DNA of 64,000 bases from an uncultured Anaerobiospirillum sp. (GTDB taxonomy: Bacteria; Pseudomonadota; Gammaproteobacteria; Enterobacterales; Succinivibrionaceae): positions 21,384 to 85,383 of the forward strand of contig CALXNA010000011.1 of NCBI GenBank assembly GCA_944389615.1, in the 5' to 3' direction. The notes under the pieces were generated by a model. That model did no database searches and had not been told where the DNA came from. It saw only the letters and a program-made list of their open reading frames with translations. Positions 18,535-27,185 of this stretch are shown here, in pieces. The first letter of the stretch is position 1; each line of letters begins with the position of its first letter. The position numbers and the translations under genes were made by a program.

Positions 18535-19413
18535 GTGGTTGGCCCCAAGTTTTTGGCGCGTTTTAAGTTTGCGCCGCTGTATTACAACGATGGTGCGCCG
18601 TGCTATTTTCGCGCGGCCTGCCTCGCCGTGTTTGCGCTCTGCCTGATCGCGCAAGGCCTAGTGCAGAGCACCACAGAGAGTGAGCCGGAGCCGGTCGTGC
18701 TGGCCCAAGACCACGCCTTAGGCGCTGCGATGAACCAAGGCGACCTGAACCAAGGCAACCTGATGCAAGGCGCCACCGGTACGCTGCAGCCGTCCTTAGT
18801 GGCAAGTGCCGTCGGCCCGCTGGGCAGCGATGCCCACCCTTCCTCGCACTTGGTCTTAGCCGCCAATGGCGCTACCGCTACGAGCTTAAGCGCCACCGGC
18901 CTGAGCAGCACCTTGAGCTCCAGCGCCAAGGTCACGCGCTCGGAGCTTGATGTCTCGTTGCAGCCGTCGAGCTCCTTTTGGTCGCTCTTAGGCCTCTCCT
19001 CCGATGAGGACAAGCTCAAGGCCCAGCTCTTAAAGAACCGCCGCGCTGCCTTGGTTGAGCTCTTAGATAGTGTCGCCTACTTCAACTCCTGCGGTATCAT
19101 CAACTCGAGCTACAGCAGCTGCAATTACCGCTTCTCTAAGAAAATCAAGGCGCTCTACGACGTGGCCGTGGAGACCGCCGCTGAGGGCTATCTCATCTCC
19201 CTCACCGCCAAGGGTGAGCAAGCCCAAGACCCATGCGCCTCCTTTGCGGTCAACTCGCAGGGCGAGTACTTTGCCTATGACCAAAACGGCTACCAAAACC
19301 TCAAATGTTTTGAAAACACTGAGGTCTCAAAGCAGGTCATGGCCATCAGCCAAGCGCTCGAGCATCTGAGCTCCGAGAGCGCTGAGGGCTCAGCCTTAGC
19401 TGCCCGGCCATAG
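18535..19413 (+). CDS. Secreted or membrane-anchored protein with type IV minor-pilin-like C-terminal domain
   Basis: A 292-residue protein of unknown function. One hydrophobic helix (about residues 27-43) follows a short positively charged start, so it is exported. Residues 45-165 are low-complexity, rich in Ser, Ala, Leu and Gly. The last 120 residues resemble the C-terminal domain of PilE-type minor pilins: a helix ending in VAYFNSC, then AAEGYLISLTAKG, a D-x-C and a short strand region (FAVNSQGEYFA). Four Cys residues could form two disulfides. The prepilin leader and the hydrophobic pilin helix with Glu5 are absent, so it cannot be a normal pilin. Start GTG 18535 has GAGGA nine bases upstream. 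Confidence 0.55.
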   Translation: MVGPKFLARFKFAPLYYNDGAPCYFRAACLAVFALCLIAQGLVQSTTESEPEPVVLAQDHALGAAMNQGDLNQGNLMQGATGTLQPSLVASAVGPLGSDAHPSSHLVLAANGATATSLSATGLSSTLSSSAKVTRSELDVSLQPSSSFWSLLGLSSDEDKLKAQLLKNRRAALVELLDSVAYFNSCGIINSSYSSCNYRFSKKIKALYDVAVETAAEGYLISLTAKGEQAQDPCASFAVNSQGEYFAYDQNGYQNLKCFENTEVSKQVMAISQALEHLSSESAEGSALAARP

Positions 19414-19522
19414 GTCAGCGCCTGAGCTGTTGTTACCTGCGGGCCCACTTACGTGGGCCTTGCTGTCTTGAGAAGAGTTTGCGCGTGGGGCCTGCCCCAG
19501 AGTGCGCCTGAGGCCTATCGTG

Positions 19523-19528
19523 TATAAT
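19523..19528 (+). promoter_or_regulatory. Perfect -10 box upstream of slyD
   Basis: TATAAT lies about 145 bases before the slyD start. No good -35 hexamer is found 16-18 bases upstream, so the promoter is only partly supported. Confidence 0.35.
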
Positions 19529-19670
19529 TCGGGGCGGGCCGTAGTGCTCTTTGTCCTTTCAGCCCAGCTGAGGTAGCTCGGCTGAGGCCGCCCAGCTTTG
19601 GTCTGGGGCGAACAGGAATGATACGGTACCCGTGCGGTGCGTGCGGGTGCGTTTTGGATGGTGAGAACTT

Positions 19671-20528
19671 ATGCAAGTTGCAAATAACACGGTAGTTACG
19701 GTTTCCTACGTCGTAACGGACGAAGAGGGACAGGTCGTCGGTCGTACTGATCCTAAGCGCCCAGTCGTGGCTTTAGTCGGCCACGGTTATTTGGTGCCAG
19801 GCCTTGAGGCCGCCTTACAGGGCAAGGAAGCCGGGGTGGAGTTTGCGCTGCGCCTTGAGCCTAAGGACGCCTTCGGCGAGTTCAATCCGGGCTTAGTTCA
19901 GACCATTGACCGCGCCTTATTCGGCGACTTCCCAGTGGAGGTCGGCAATGCCTTTGAGGCAGATACCTCCGCAGGCCCACGTTTAGTCGTAGTCAAGGAG
20001 ATCTCCGAGAGCACCGTCACCGTAGACGGCAACCACCCACTGGCGGGCAAGACCTTAAACTTCATGGGCACGATCGAAGACGTCCGTGAGGCCACGGAAG
20101 AGGAAATTGCCCATGGCCATGCCCATCGCGATGGCGTCTGCCCATCGGAAGAGGGCGAGCATCACTGCTGCTGCGGTCACCACCATCACCACGACGATGA
20201 GGACGGCGAGCATCATTGCTGCGGTCACCACCATCACCACGACGATGAGGACGGCGAGCGCCACTGCTGCGGTCATCACCACCATCAAGATGAAGATGGC
20301 GAGCATCATTGCTGCGGTCATCACCACCATCAAGATGAAGATGGCGAGCATCATTGCTGCGGCAAGCACCACCATCATGATGAGGATGGCGAGCACCACT
20401 GCTGCGGTCATCACCACCATCAAGATGAAGATGGCGAGCATCATTGCTGCGGTCATCACCACCATCATGATGAGGATGGCGAGCATCATTGCTGCGGCAA
20501 GCACCACCACCATCATCACGACGAATAG
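19671..20528 (+). CDS. slyD: SlyD-type peptidyl-prolyl isomerase with giant His/Cys tail
   Basis: FKBP-type prolyl isomerase and chaperone that delivers nickel, for example to hydrogenase maturation. Residues 1-147 form the FKBP and insert-in-flap domains (DPKRPVVALVGHG, LVPGLEAAL, PKDAFGE). From about residue 148 the protein is a metal-binding tail of eight near-identical 15-16-residue units of the form GEHHCCGHHHHxDED, some with GKHHHH. E. coli SlyD has 196 residues and an irregular His-rich tail; this one has 285 and is strikingly periodic, with 17 Cys in the tail units. The repeats are also near-identical in DNA. A terminator follows, and the gene is probably transcribed alone. Confidence 0.93.
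   Translation: MQVANNTVVTVSYVVTDEEGQVVGRTDPKRPVVALVGHGYLVPGLEAALQGKEAGVEFALRLEPKDAFGEFNPGLVQTIDRALFGDFPVEVGNAFEADTSAGPRLVVVKEISESTVTVDGNHPLAGKTLNFMGTIEDVREATEEEIAHGHAHRDGVCPSEEGEHHCCCGHHHHHDDEDGEHHCCGHHHHHDDEDGERHCCGHHHHQDEDGEHHCCGHHHHQDEDGEHHCCGKHHHHDEDGEHHCCGHHHHQDEDGEHHCCGHHHHHDEDGEHHCCGKHHHHHHDE
20151..20520 (+). repeat. 45/48-bp coding tandem repeat in slyD
   Basis: Eight in-frame units coding for the His/Cys repeat of SlyD. Copies share blocks such as GATGGCGAGCATCATTGCTG with few substitutions, showing recent expansion by unit duplication. The unit length is a multiple of three throughout, so copy number can change without breaking the frame. Confidence 0.9.
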
Positions 20529-20564
20529 TCCCTGCGGCCGTTAGGCTCAGGTGAGTGCAACGAG

Positions 20565-20590
20565 AAGACGCAACGCAGGTTGCGTCTTTT
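20565..20590 (+). terminator. Intrinsic terminator of slyD
   Basis: A perfect 10-base stem AAGACGCAAC / GTTGCGTCTT around a four-base loop, continued by TT. It lies about 37 bases after the slyD stop. Confidence 0.75.
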
Positions 20591-20651
20591 CGCATGTAAT
20601 GGCCATTTAGTGTAAGATAGCCGCGCATTTGTAGTTTACGTTTGGTGTCTT

Positions 20652-22115
20652 ATGAAATTCATCCTCCGCCTCTTCCCTGAAATCTCGATCAAAAGTCGCC
20701 CCGTGCGCAATCGCCTGATCAAGGTGCTGATGCAAAACCTCTTTAATGTGGCGCAGCACCATGGCTTTGACCTGAAGGTGCAGGCGCAGTGGGACAAGCT
20801 CATCGTCAAGGTGGCCGGAGATGATGAGTCCGAGCAGACGCAAACGCTGGCGGTGCGCGAGTTAAGCCGCGTGCCGGGCATCCACTCCTTTTTAGAGGTC
20901 AAGGAGTTTGACTTCACGACCTTCGAGGACATCTTCGCGGTCGCAGGCCCGATCTATGGCCCGAGCTTAGAGGGCAAGACCTTCGCTGTGCGCGTGCGCC
21001 GTCGCGGCAACCACAGCTTCACCTCCCAAGAGGTCGAGCGCATGGTGGGCGGCATGTTCAAGGCCCATTACCCTAACAACGGCGTGTCCTTAAACCATCC
21101 GGACGTGCAGATCGACATCGAGATCGATCAGAACAAGGCCTTCGTCATCACCCATAAGTACCAAGGCATGGGCGGCTATCCGGTCGGCTCGCAAGGGGCG
21201 GCCTTGTCCTTGATCTCTGGCGGCTTTGACAGCGGCGTCTCGACCTACAAGGCCATTCACCGCGGCATGAAGGTCAACTACCTCTTCTTTAACATGGGTG
21301 GCACCGCCCATGAGCTGGGCGTCAAGCAAGAGGCTTACTTCATCTGGGATCGCTACGCCGCTTCCCACAAGGTCAAGTTCATCACCATCCCGTTTGAGCG
21401 CATTGTGGGCCAGATCTTAGAGCGCACCCACCACGGCGTGCGCGGCGTGATCTTAAAGCGCATGATGATGCGCGTCGGCTCGGCCATCGCTCAGCGTATT
21501 AAGGCTGAGGCCTTGATCACGGGCGAGAGTGTGGGGCAGGTGTCCTCGCAGACTGTCACCAACTTAGGCCACATCGATGCCGCCGCCGCCGTGGTGGTAT
21601 TGCGCCCGCTGGTGATGGAGGATAAGCAGGACATCATCGATCAGGCCAAGGCCATCGGCACCGCAGGTTTTGCCGAGACCATGCCTGAGTACTGTGGCGT
21701 GATCTCCGATCACCCGAACGTCTGCCCGACCCGCTCCTTTGTTGAGGAAGAGGAGGCCAAGATGGATCCGGACTTAGTCGAGGATGCCGTCGCCAAGGCC
21801 GCCTTCCTTGAGATCAAGGAGATCCCAGAGAATACCTCCAAGCTCGAGGTTGAGGTCGAGACCGTGTCCACCTTGGGCTTAAACGACGTCGTGATCGACG
21901 TGCGCTCCCCGGACGATGCAGCCAAGGCCCCGCTTGTGGTGGCAGGCCACGAGGTCATCGCTGTGCCGTTCTACAAGATCGCCTCTGAGTTTGAGCAGCT
22001 TGATGACCTCAAGACCTACGCGCTCTACTGCGACCAAGGTGTGATGAGCACCATGCAGGCGCGTGAGCTCAAGGAGCGCGGCCACCACAACGTCAAGATC
22101 TACCGCCCAGCTTAG
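20652..22115 (+). CDS. thiI: tRNA 4-thiouridine synthase / sulfur carrier for thiamine (ThiI)
   Basis: Adenylates and thiolates U8 of tRNA and transfers sulfur towards the thiamine thiazole. The 487 residues cover an N-terminal ferredoxin-like/THUMP region, a PP-loop ATP pyrophosphatase domain with SGGFDSGVS (about residues 188-196) and a C-terminal rhodanese domain. The two cysteines of the catalytic disulfide are present: Cys348 in PEYCGV and Cys460 in YALYCDQG. This is the long enterobacterial-type ThiI. The start at ATG 20652 matches the family (MKFI...LFPEI). In E. coli thiI also neighbours yajL and xseB. Confidence 0.96.
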   Translation: MKFILRLFPEISIKSRPVRNRLIKVLMQNLFNVAQHHGFDLKVQAQWDKLIVKVAGDDESEQTQTLAVRELSRVPGIHSFLEVKEFDFTTFEDIFAVAGPIYGPSLEGKTFAVRVRRRGNHSFTSQEVERMVGGMFKAHYPNNGVSLNHPDVQIDIEIDQNKAFVITHKYQGMGGYPVGSQGAALSLISGGFDSGVSTYKAIHRGMKVNYLFFNMGGTAHELGVKQEAYFIWDRYAASHKVKFITIPFERIVGQILERTHHGVRGVILKRMMMRVGSAIAQRIKAEALITGESVGQVSSQTVTNLGHIDAAAAVVVLRPLVMEDKQDIIDQAKAIGTAGFAETMPEYCGVISDHPNVCPTRSFVEEEEAKMDPDLVEDAVAKAAFLEIKEIPENTSKLEVEVETVSTLGLNDVVIDVRSPDDAAKAPLVVAGHEVIAVPFYKIASEFEQLDDLKTYALYCDQGVMSTMQARELKERGHHNVKIYRPA

Positions 22116-22278
22116 CACTGCGGGCGGTCGTCGCCGCGGTCTGCGCGGCGCGCTGCGCCCCAGCCGGGCGGGGGTCGGGGCGTTTTTTGCGGCCTTACCG
22201 GCATTTTGGCGGGATCTGTGCCATGCCGTCAGAGGCATTCCCTATAATGGGGGGAGGATCAGTCGAAGAGAGGGTGTG

Positions 22279-23127
22279 ATGCAACATTTGGTGTTAAACA
22301 ACGGGGTGCGTATTCCGGTGCTGGGCTTTGGCGTATTCCAAATCCCAGATCCCACGGAGTGTGAGCGCGTCGTGCAGCAGGCGTTGGCGGTGGGCTATCG
22401 CTTGATCGATACGGCGCAGGCCTACGACAATGAGGCTGCGGTCGGGCGCGCCATCAAAAACTCGGGCGTGCCGCGCGCGGACATCTTCTTGACCTCGAAG
22501 GTCTGGGTGTCTAACTCAGGTGAGGCCAAGGCCATGGTCTCCATTGATGAGTCGCTGCGCAAGCTCGATACCGACTACCTCGATCTGATGTTGATCCACC
22601 AACCCTTCGGCGACTATTACGGCACCTATCGGGCCTTAGAGCGTGCTTTAAAAGAGGGCAAGTGCCGCGCCATCGGCGTGTCCAACTTCTTTGCTGACCG
22701 CTTGGTCGACCTGTGCAACTTCTTTGAGGTCAAGCCCCAAGTCAACCAAATGGAAACGCATGTATTCCAGCAGCAGGCGGCGTTGCGCCCTTATCTTGAC
22801 CGCTATAAGGTGCAACTGCAGTCGTGGGGGCCGTTGGCTGAGGGCAAAAACGACTTCTTCAATCAGCCGGTGCTCAAGAAGATCGGCGCCAAGCACCACA
22901 AGAACGTGGCGCAAGTGGCGCTGCGCTTTTTGGTGCAAAGTGGCATCGTGGCGATCCCCAAGTCAAGTTCGCGGCCCCATATGGAGCAGAATATCGATAT
23001 CTTCGATTTTGAGCTGACCAAGGCCGAGCTTGAGCTCATCCGTAACCTCGATACGCGCCGGAGCCTCTTTTGCAATCACCACGATCCGAAGTTTGTCGAG
23101 GCCTTGACCGAGCTCAAGCTCAGTTAA
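22279..23127 (+). CDS. Aldo/keto reductase (2,5-diketogluconate reductase-like)
   Basis: NADPH-dependent cytosolic carbonyl reductase of 282 residues. The catalytic tetrad is complete: Asp44 and Tyr49 (DTAQAYDNE), Lys74 (LTSKVWV) and His107 (LMLIHQP). The C-terminal IPKSSSRPHM loop, which binds the 2'-phosphate of NADPH, is also present. Length and motifs fit the prokaryotic DkgA/DkgB-like group, but the substrate is not predictable. ATG 22279 is preferred because the protein then begins with the normal first strand; a GTG codon immediately before it is an alternative. An array of 18-base repeats follows the stop. Confidence 0.9.
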   Translation: MQHLVLNNGVRIPVLGFGVFQIPDPTECERVVQQALAVGYRLIDTAQAYDNEAAVGRAIKNSGVPRADIFLTSKVWVSNSGEAKAMVSIDESLRKLDTDYLDLMLIHQPFGDYYGTYRALERALKEGKCRAIGVSNFFADRLVDLCNFFEVKPQVNQMETHVFQQQAALRPYLDRYKVQLQSWGPLAEGKNDFFNQPVLKKIGAKHHKNVAQVALRFLVQSGIVAIPKSSSRPHMEQNIDIFDFELTKAELELIRNLDTRRSLFCNHHDPKFVEALTELKLS

Positions 23128-23131
23128 GATA

Positions 23132-23221
23132 GGGGCTGCGGGCCGCGCGGGTGCTGCGGACTGCGCGGGTGCTGCGGGCCGTGCGGGGGCTGTGGGCCGT
23201 GCGGGTGCTGCGGGCCGCGCG
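23132..23221. repeat. 18-bp tandem repeat, five copies
   Basis: Five consecutive 18-base units (23132, 23150, 23168, 23186, 23204) of consensus GGTGCTGCGGGCCGCGCG, with one to three differences each. The array starts five bases after the aldo/keto reductase stop and ends about 50 bases before lolC. It is not in frame with a gene. Confidence 0.85.
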
Positions 23222-23269
23222 GGAGCGCAGCTAGGGCGCGGGGGCGCCGTTGGTTAGTGACAAGGCAGT

Positions 23270-24616
23270 TTGAGTGAAACGGCAGGTTGTGAGTTGAGCT
23301 GGTTAAATCACGCAGTGCTCTTTATCGCGCTGCGCTATATCAAGGGCTCGCGCAAGCAGCGCTTTGCGTCCTTGGTGGCCTTGCTGGCGACCTTGGGCAT
23401 CGCCATTGGCGTGGGCGCGCTCATCGTAGTGAGCTCGATCATGCAGGGCCTGCAAGAGCGCCTGAAGGCCAATATTCTCACCGACTGCGCCCATGTGGTG
23501 GTGCAGGCGCAGGAGCGCGATCTCCCGTATCTGCTCAGTCTGCCTTACGTCAATGCCTTAGCCCCGTACGTTGAGGGCGAGGCCATGCTCCAGTACGGCG
23601 AGGACATCACCATGGTGACCTTGCAGGCAACTGACAGCAACAACCTCTATATCAGTCCGAAATACGCCGCAGCCTTCGGCCTGAGCTCGCGTAATGTCGA
23701 TGCCTTTACCTTAAAGACCCAAGAAGGCGAGCGCAGTCTGATGCGCAAGGCCCCAGCGCTGCAGGCCGTGGTTAAGATGCCGACGGTCGACCGCATGGGC
23801 TATCAGTACGGCTCCATCTTCCCGTTTACCGCCGGTGACTATGAGCTCGCGCTCAACTACGCCACCATCTTGCAGTATCACATCGATGTCACCAGCGGCG
23901 ATAAGGTGCGTTTGATCTCGACCCAAAACGCGCGCTATACCCCCTTTGGTCTAACCCCGGTGCAGCGCAACTTCAAGGTCGCAGCGATCATCAACTCAAT
24001 CGATAAGTCGGCCGCGCCCACTGTGATCGGCAATTACGAGGACGTACGCCGCTTCCTGCGCCTGACGCCGGAGAGCATGTACTACCGCCTGTACCTGACC
24101 GATCCCTTTGTGATCGAGCAGGTCGTCTCCTTCCTTGAGGGCCGCTACAATTACTCTGACTGGCGCGCACGCTATGGCGACTTCTTTAAGGCGGTGAGCC
24201 TTGAGAAGATCACTATGTCGCTGATGCTCTGCCTCATCGTCTTGGTCGCGGCCTTTAACATCCTGTCGTCACTGACCATGGTGGTCAACTCGCGCGTAAG
24301 CGAGATTGCGATCTTAAAGACGCTGGGCCTGAGCAATCACGAGCTCTTGGCCATCTTCTTGTTGGTGGGCATGAGCGCGAGTATCATCGGCGCGCTTTTA
24401 GGCTTGGCCTTGGGCATTCCGTTTGCCCTCAATGCGCAGGACATCTTAAGCTTCTTTGGCGTCAGCATTGTGCAAGGAGAGCTGCCGATTGAGCTGGATG
24501 TCAGCAATATCTTAATCATTGTGGGGTTGTGCCAAGTGGTATCGCTCGCGTGCACCTTCTATCCGGCCTATTATGCCAGCAAGGCCGATCCCGTGACGAA
24601 CTTGGTGCACAGTTAG
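23270..24616 (+). CDS. lolC: Lipoprotein-releasing ABC transporter permease LolC
   Basis: Inner-membrane subunit of LolCDE, which extracts outer-membrane lipoproteins and hands them to LolA. About 448 residues with one N-terminal helix (ALRYIKGSRKQRF...ASLVALLATLGIAIGV), a large periplasmic domain and three C-terminal helices of the FtsX/MacB type. The start is uncertain: TTG 23270 has AAGG four bases before it, while TTG 23294 or GTG 23312 would give a first residue closer to the usual LolC N-terminus. It is the first gene of a tight lolC-lolD-lolE unit. Confidence 0.9.
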   Translation: MSETAGCELSWLNHAVLFIALRYIKGSRKQRFASLVALLATLGIAIGVGALIVVSSIMQGLQERLKANILTDCAHVVVQAQERDLPYLLSLPYVNALAPYVEGEAMLQYGEDITMVTLQATDSNNLYISPKYAAAFGLSSRNVDAFTLKTQEGERSLMRKAPALQAVVKMPTVDRMGYQYGSIFPFTAGDYELALNYATILQYHIDVTSGDKVRLISTQNARYTPFGLTPVQRNFKVAAIINSIDKSAAPTVIGNYEDVRRFLRLTPESMYYRLYLTDPFVIEQVVSFLEGRYNYSDWRARYGDFFKAVSLEKITMSLMLCLIVLVAAFNILSSLTMVVNSRVSEIAILKTLGLSNHELLAIFLLVGMSASIIGALLGLALGIPFALNAQDILSFFGVSIVQGELPIELDVSNILIIVGLCQVVSLACTFYPAYYASKADPVTNLVHS

Positions 24617-24635
24617 GTAGGGTGAGGAGTTGGTG

Positions 24636-25544
24636 ATGCACAAAGTTTTACTGAAAGGACGCGCCATCGAGCACTCGTACCAAGAGGGCAAGATCAAGAC
24701 GCCGGTGCTCAAGGGCGTGAACATCGACATCGAAGCTTCGGTCATGACCGCGATTGTGGGGAAGTCGGGCTCCGGTAAGAGCACGTTGTTGCACATCTTG
24801 GGCACCTTGGATACGCCCAACAAAGGCGTGATCTACTTTCAAGACACCAATATCTTGACCTTGAGCGCGCGCGAGAAGGCGCGCTTTCGCAACCGCCACT
24901 TAGGCTTCGTCTATCAGTTCCACCACCTCTTAGGCGACTTTACTGCCCTTGAGAATGTCATGCTGCCCTTGTTGATCGACAAGGTCAAACCGGCCCTTGC
25001 CCGCGAGCGCGCCACTTACCTGCTAGAGCGGGTGGGGCTTGCGCAGGCGATGCGCCATCTGCCCAGCGAAATGTCCGGCGGCGAGCGTCAGCGCGTGGCT
25101 ATTGCCCGCGCCTTGGTCTATTCGCCGGATCTGGTGCTCGCCGACGAGCCCACGGGCAACCTCGATGAGCACAACGCCAACATCGTGTTCAACCTATTTC
25201 AAGAGCTGGTGCACGATGAAGGCGCTGCCGTGGTCATGGTGACCCACGATCGTTCCTTGGCGCAGAAGTGCGACCACTGCTTTGAGATCGTCAATGGCGT
25301 GATCAATCACGGCACCTTCGACTCCGAGCAGTCCGACGCAGAGCCGGACGCACCGACTCTGCCCGCCGCGCCGGAGCAGCCCACCGCACCGGAGCAGCCC
25401 GCCGCACCGGAGAGCGGCGCGGCGGTTGCGGCAGCGGCGCCGAATGGCGCCGAGGGCGTGATGGCGTCGACGGTGCCGGACTACCGGGAGCCGCCTAAGG
25501 AGCAGGCCGAGGCGAGCAAGGCGGTGATTTTTGAGCAAAAGTAG
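24636..25544 (+). CDS. lolD: Lipoprotein-releasing ABC transporter ATPase LolD, with C-terminal extension
   Basis: Cytoplasmic ATPase of LolCDE. Walker A GKSGSGKST, signature SGGERQRVAIARAL, Walker B LVLADEPTGNLD and the switch His in MVTHD are all intact. The ATPase core ends near residue 233, the full length of E. coli LolD. About 70 further residues follow, rich in Pro, Ala and Glu with repeated APEQP units and no predicted fold. ATG 24636 is chosen because GAGGAG lies six bases before it. The gene starts 19 bases after lolC and ends 9 bases before lolE, so the three are cotranscribed. Confidence 0.94.
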   Translation: MHKVLLKGRAIEHSYQEGKIKTPVLKGVNIDIEASVMTAIVGKSGSGKSTLLHILGTLDTPNKGVIYFQDTNILTLSAREKARFRNRHLGFVYQFHHLLGDFTALENVMLPLLIDKVKPALARERATYLLERVGLAQAMRHLPSEMSGGERQRVAIARALVYSPDLVLADEPTGNLDEHNANIVFNLFQELVHDEGAAVVMVTHDRSLAQKCDHCFEIVNGVINHGTFDSEQSDAEPDAPTLPAAPEQPTAPEQPAAPESGAAVAAAAPNGAEGVMASTVPDYREPPKEQAEASKAVIFEQK

Positions 25545-25553
25545 GGGCCAATC

Positions 25554-27158
25554 ATGTTGAAGCTGAAGTTAGCCCTGCGTTTTGTGCGCTCGCGCCGTAA
25601 GGGCGCGCTGACGCGCTTTATCTCCTTTGCCTCGACCTGTGGCATTGCCATCGGTGTCTTCGCCGCGATCGTCGGCTTCTCGGCCATGAACGGCTTTGAG
25701 TACGAGCTCGAGCATCGCGTGCTCTCGATCATCCCGTCGGCGCAGCTCAACTCGACCGGCCCTTACTTTGAAGATCCCGACGATTTGCAGCACGTGCTCT
25801 CCTTGGGGCAGGGCATCGTCGCCACCGCGCCGGCCATTGACCAGCGCGCTATTGTCTCGGCTAATCGCTCCTTTGCGCCCTTGATGATTTCAGGTATCAA
25901 AAGCGAGCAAGAAAAGCAGGTCATCGCCATTCAGCGCTTTGTCAGCATCGATCTCGACTGCCTCAACAGCGCGCTTTACCCGGCCTTAAGCGAGAAGTGT
26001 GCGCTTAGTGCCTCCAAAGAGCGCTCGGCGCTCCTTAGCACCGAAGTTACGGCCGAGCCTGAGACCGATCAGATCTTGGGCTATGCCACCGAAACCGATC
26101 AGGCTAAGGTCTTAGCGACGCTGCAGGCCGAAGAGCACGAGTTCAGCGAGGACTTCGGGGGCCTCGGCGGCACGGCGCTTCCGCTCTCTGCCCCAGATTT
26201 CTCGGCGGCGACCTTAGAGGAGATTGCAGCGCGGCGCGCCCAGAGCGCGGGTTCGACGGCCTATAGCGCGGCGGCCAATCCGCTGACGACGGTGGTGACC
26301 CACGATAGCAGCACCTTGCCGCGTATCATCTTGGGGGCGGGCGTGGCCAAGAAGCTGCGCGTCGCGGTGGGCGATGAGATCAACGTTGTGACCCTAGATA
26401 GCGCCATGGTTGAAGCCGAGTCGATGACCGCGCGCAGTGTGACGCGCTCTTTGAAGACGCCGCAGCGCCATAAGGCGGTAGTGATCGGCATCATTCGCAT
26501 CGGCGGACAGCTGGACTCGGTCATCTCGCTCATGAACTTTGCTGACCTGCAGGCTATCGCTAAGCTGCAGGGCCCCAACAGCATCCATATCCGCACGGAT
26601 AATCAGCAGCATACCAACCAGATCGTCTATGAGGCAACCAGCGGCAAGATCAAGGAGAATGCCTATCTCATGACGTGGATGAGCTCGCAGGGCAAGCTCT
26701 ACCACGACATCCAGATGATCCGCCAGATAATGTTTATCTCCATGTTCTTAGTCCTTGCGGTCGCATGTTTTAATATCGTATCGAACTTGATGATGCTCGT
26801 GGGCGAGAAGCGACGTGAGATCGCGATTTTGCTGACTATGGGCATGAAACCAAGCCAAGTGATTACCACCTTTTCGCTGATGGCCTTGATCTCCGGCGGT
26901 TATGGCGCCGCCATTGGTCTGATCTTAGGCGTGGTGACTTCGCTCACCTTGACGCCGCTGACCTTGTCCTTTAAGGACTGGTTTGGCTTTGAGCTGCTCA
27001 ACGAAGAGGTTTACTTCATCAACTTCATCCCATGTCGCTTAGAGCTCATGGATGTGGTCTTGGTGTTGGCGATTTCCTTGGTGATGAGTTGGCTTGCCGC
27101 GCTCTATCCAGCCTTCCGGGCGGCGCGCATTGCCCCAGCTAAAGAGTTGAATCTGTAG
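25554..27158 (+). CDS. lolE: Lipoprotein-releasing ABC transporter permease LolE, with periplasmic insert
   Basis: Second permease of LolCDE. The N-terminal helix region (ALRFVRSRRKGALTRFISFAS), the LYHDIQMIRQIMFISMFLVLAVACFNIVS segment pattern and the last two helices match LolE. At 534 residues it is about 120 longer than E. coli LolE (414). The excess lies in the periplasmic domain, about residues 145-250, and is acidic and rich in Ala, Ser, Thr and Glu. LolC encoded just upstream has normal length, so the insert is specific to this subunit. Confidence 0.92.
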   Translation: MLKLKLALRFVRSRRKGALTRFISFASTCGIAIGVFAAIVGFSAMNGFEYELEHRVLSIIPSAQLNSTGPYFEDPDDLQHVLSLGQGIVATAPAIDQRAIVSANRSFAPLMISGIKSEQEKQVIAIQRFVSIDLDCLNSALYPALSEKCALSASKERSALLSTEVTAEPETDQILGYATETDQAKVLATLQAEEHEFSEDFGGLGGTALPLSAPDFSAATLEEIAARRAQSAGSTAYSAAANPLTTVVTHDSSTLPRIILGAGVAKKLRVAVGDEINVVTLDSAMVEAESMTARSVTRSLKTPQRHKAVVIGIIRIGGQLDSVISLMNFADLQAIAKLQGPNSIHIRTDNQQHTNQIVYEATSGKIKENAYLMTWMSSQGKLYHDIQMIRQIMFISMFLVLAVACFNIVSNLMMLVGEKRREIAILLTMGMKPSQVITTFSLMALISGGYGAAIGLILGVVTSLTLTPLTLSFKDWFGFELLNEEVYFINFIPCRLELMDVVLVLAISLVMSWLAALYPAFRAARIAPAKELNL

Positions 27159-27185
27159 CAGACGCTACCTGATAGGAGAAGAGAC

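Noticed and set aside
20055..20628. Long open frames antisense and out of frame to the slyD tail
   Set aside because: They are mirror products of the 45/48-base repeat; slyD itself is clearly the coding frame.
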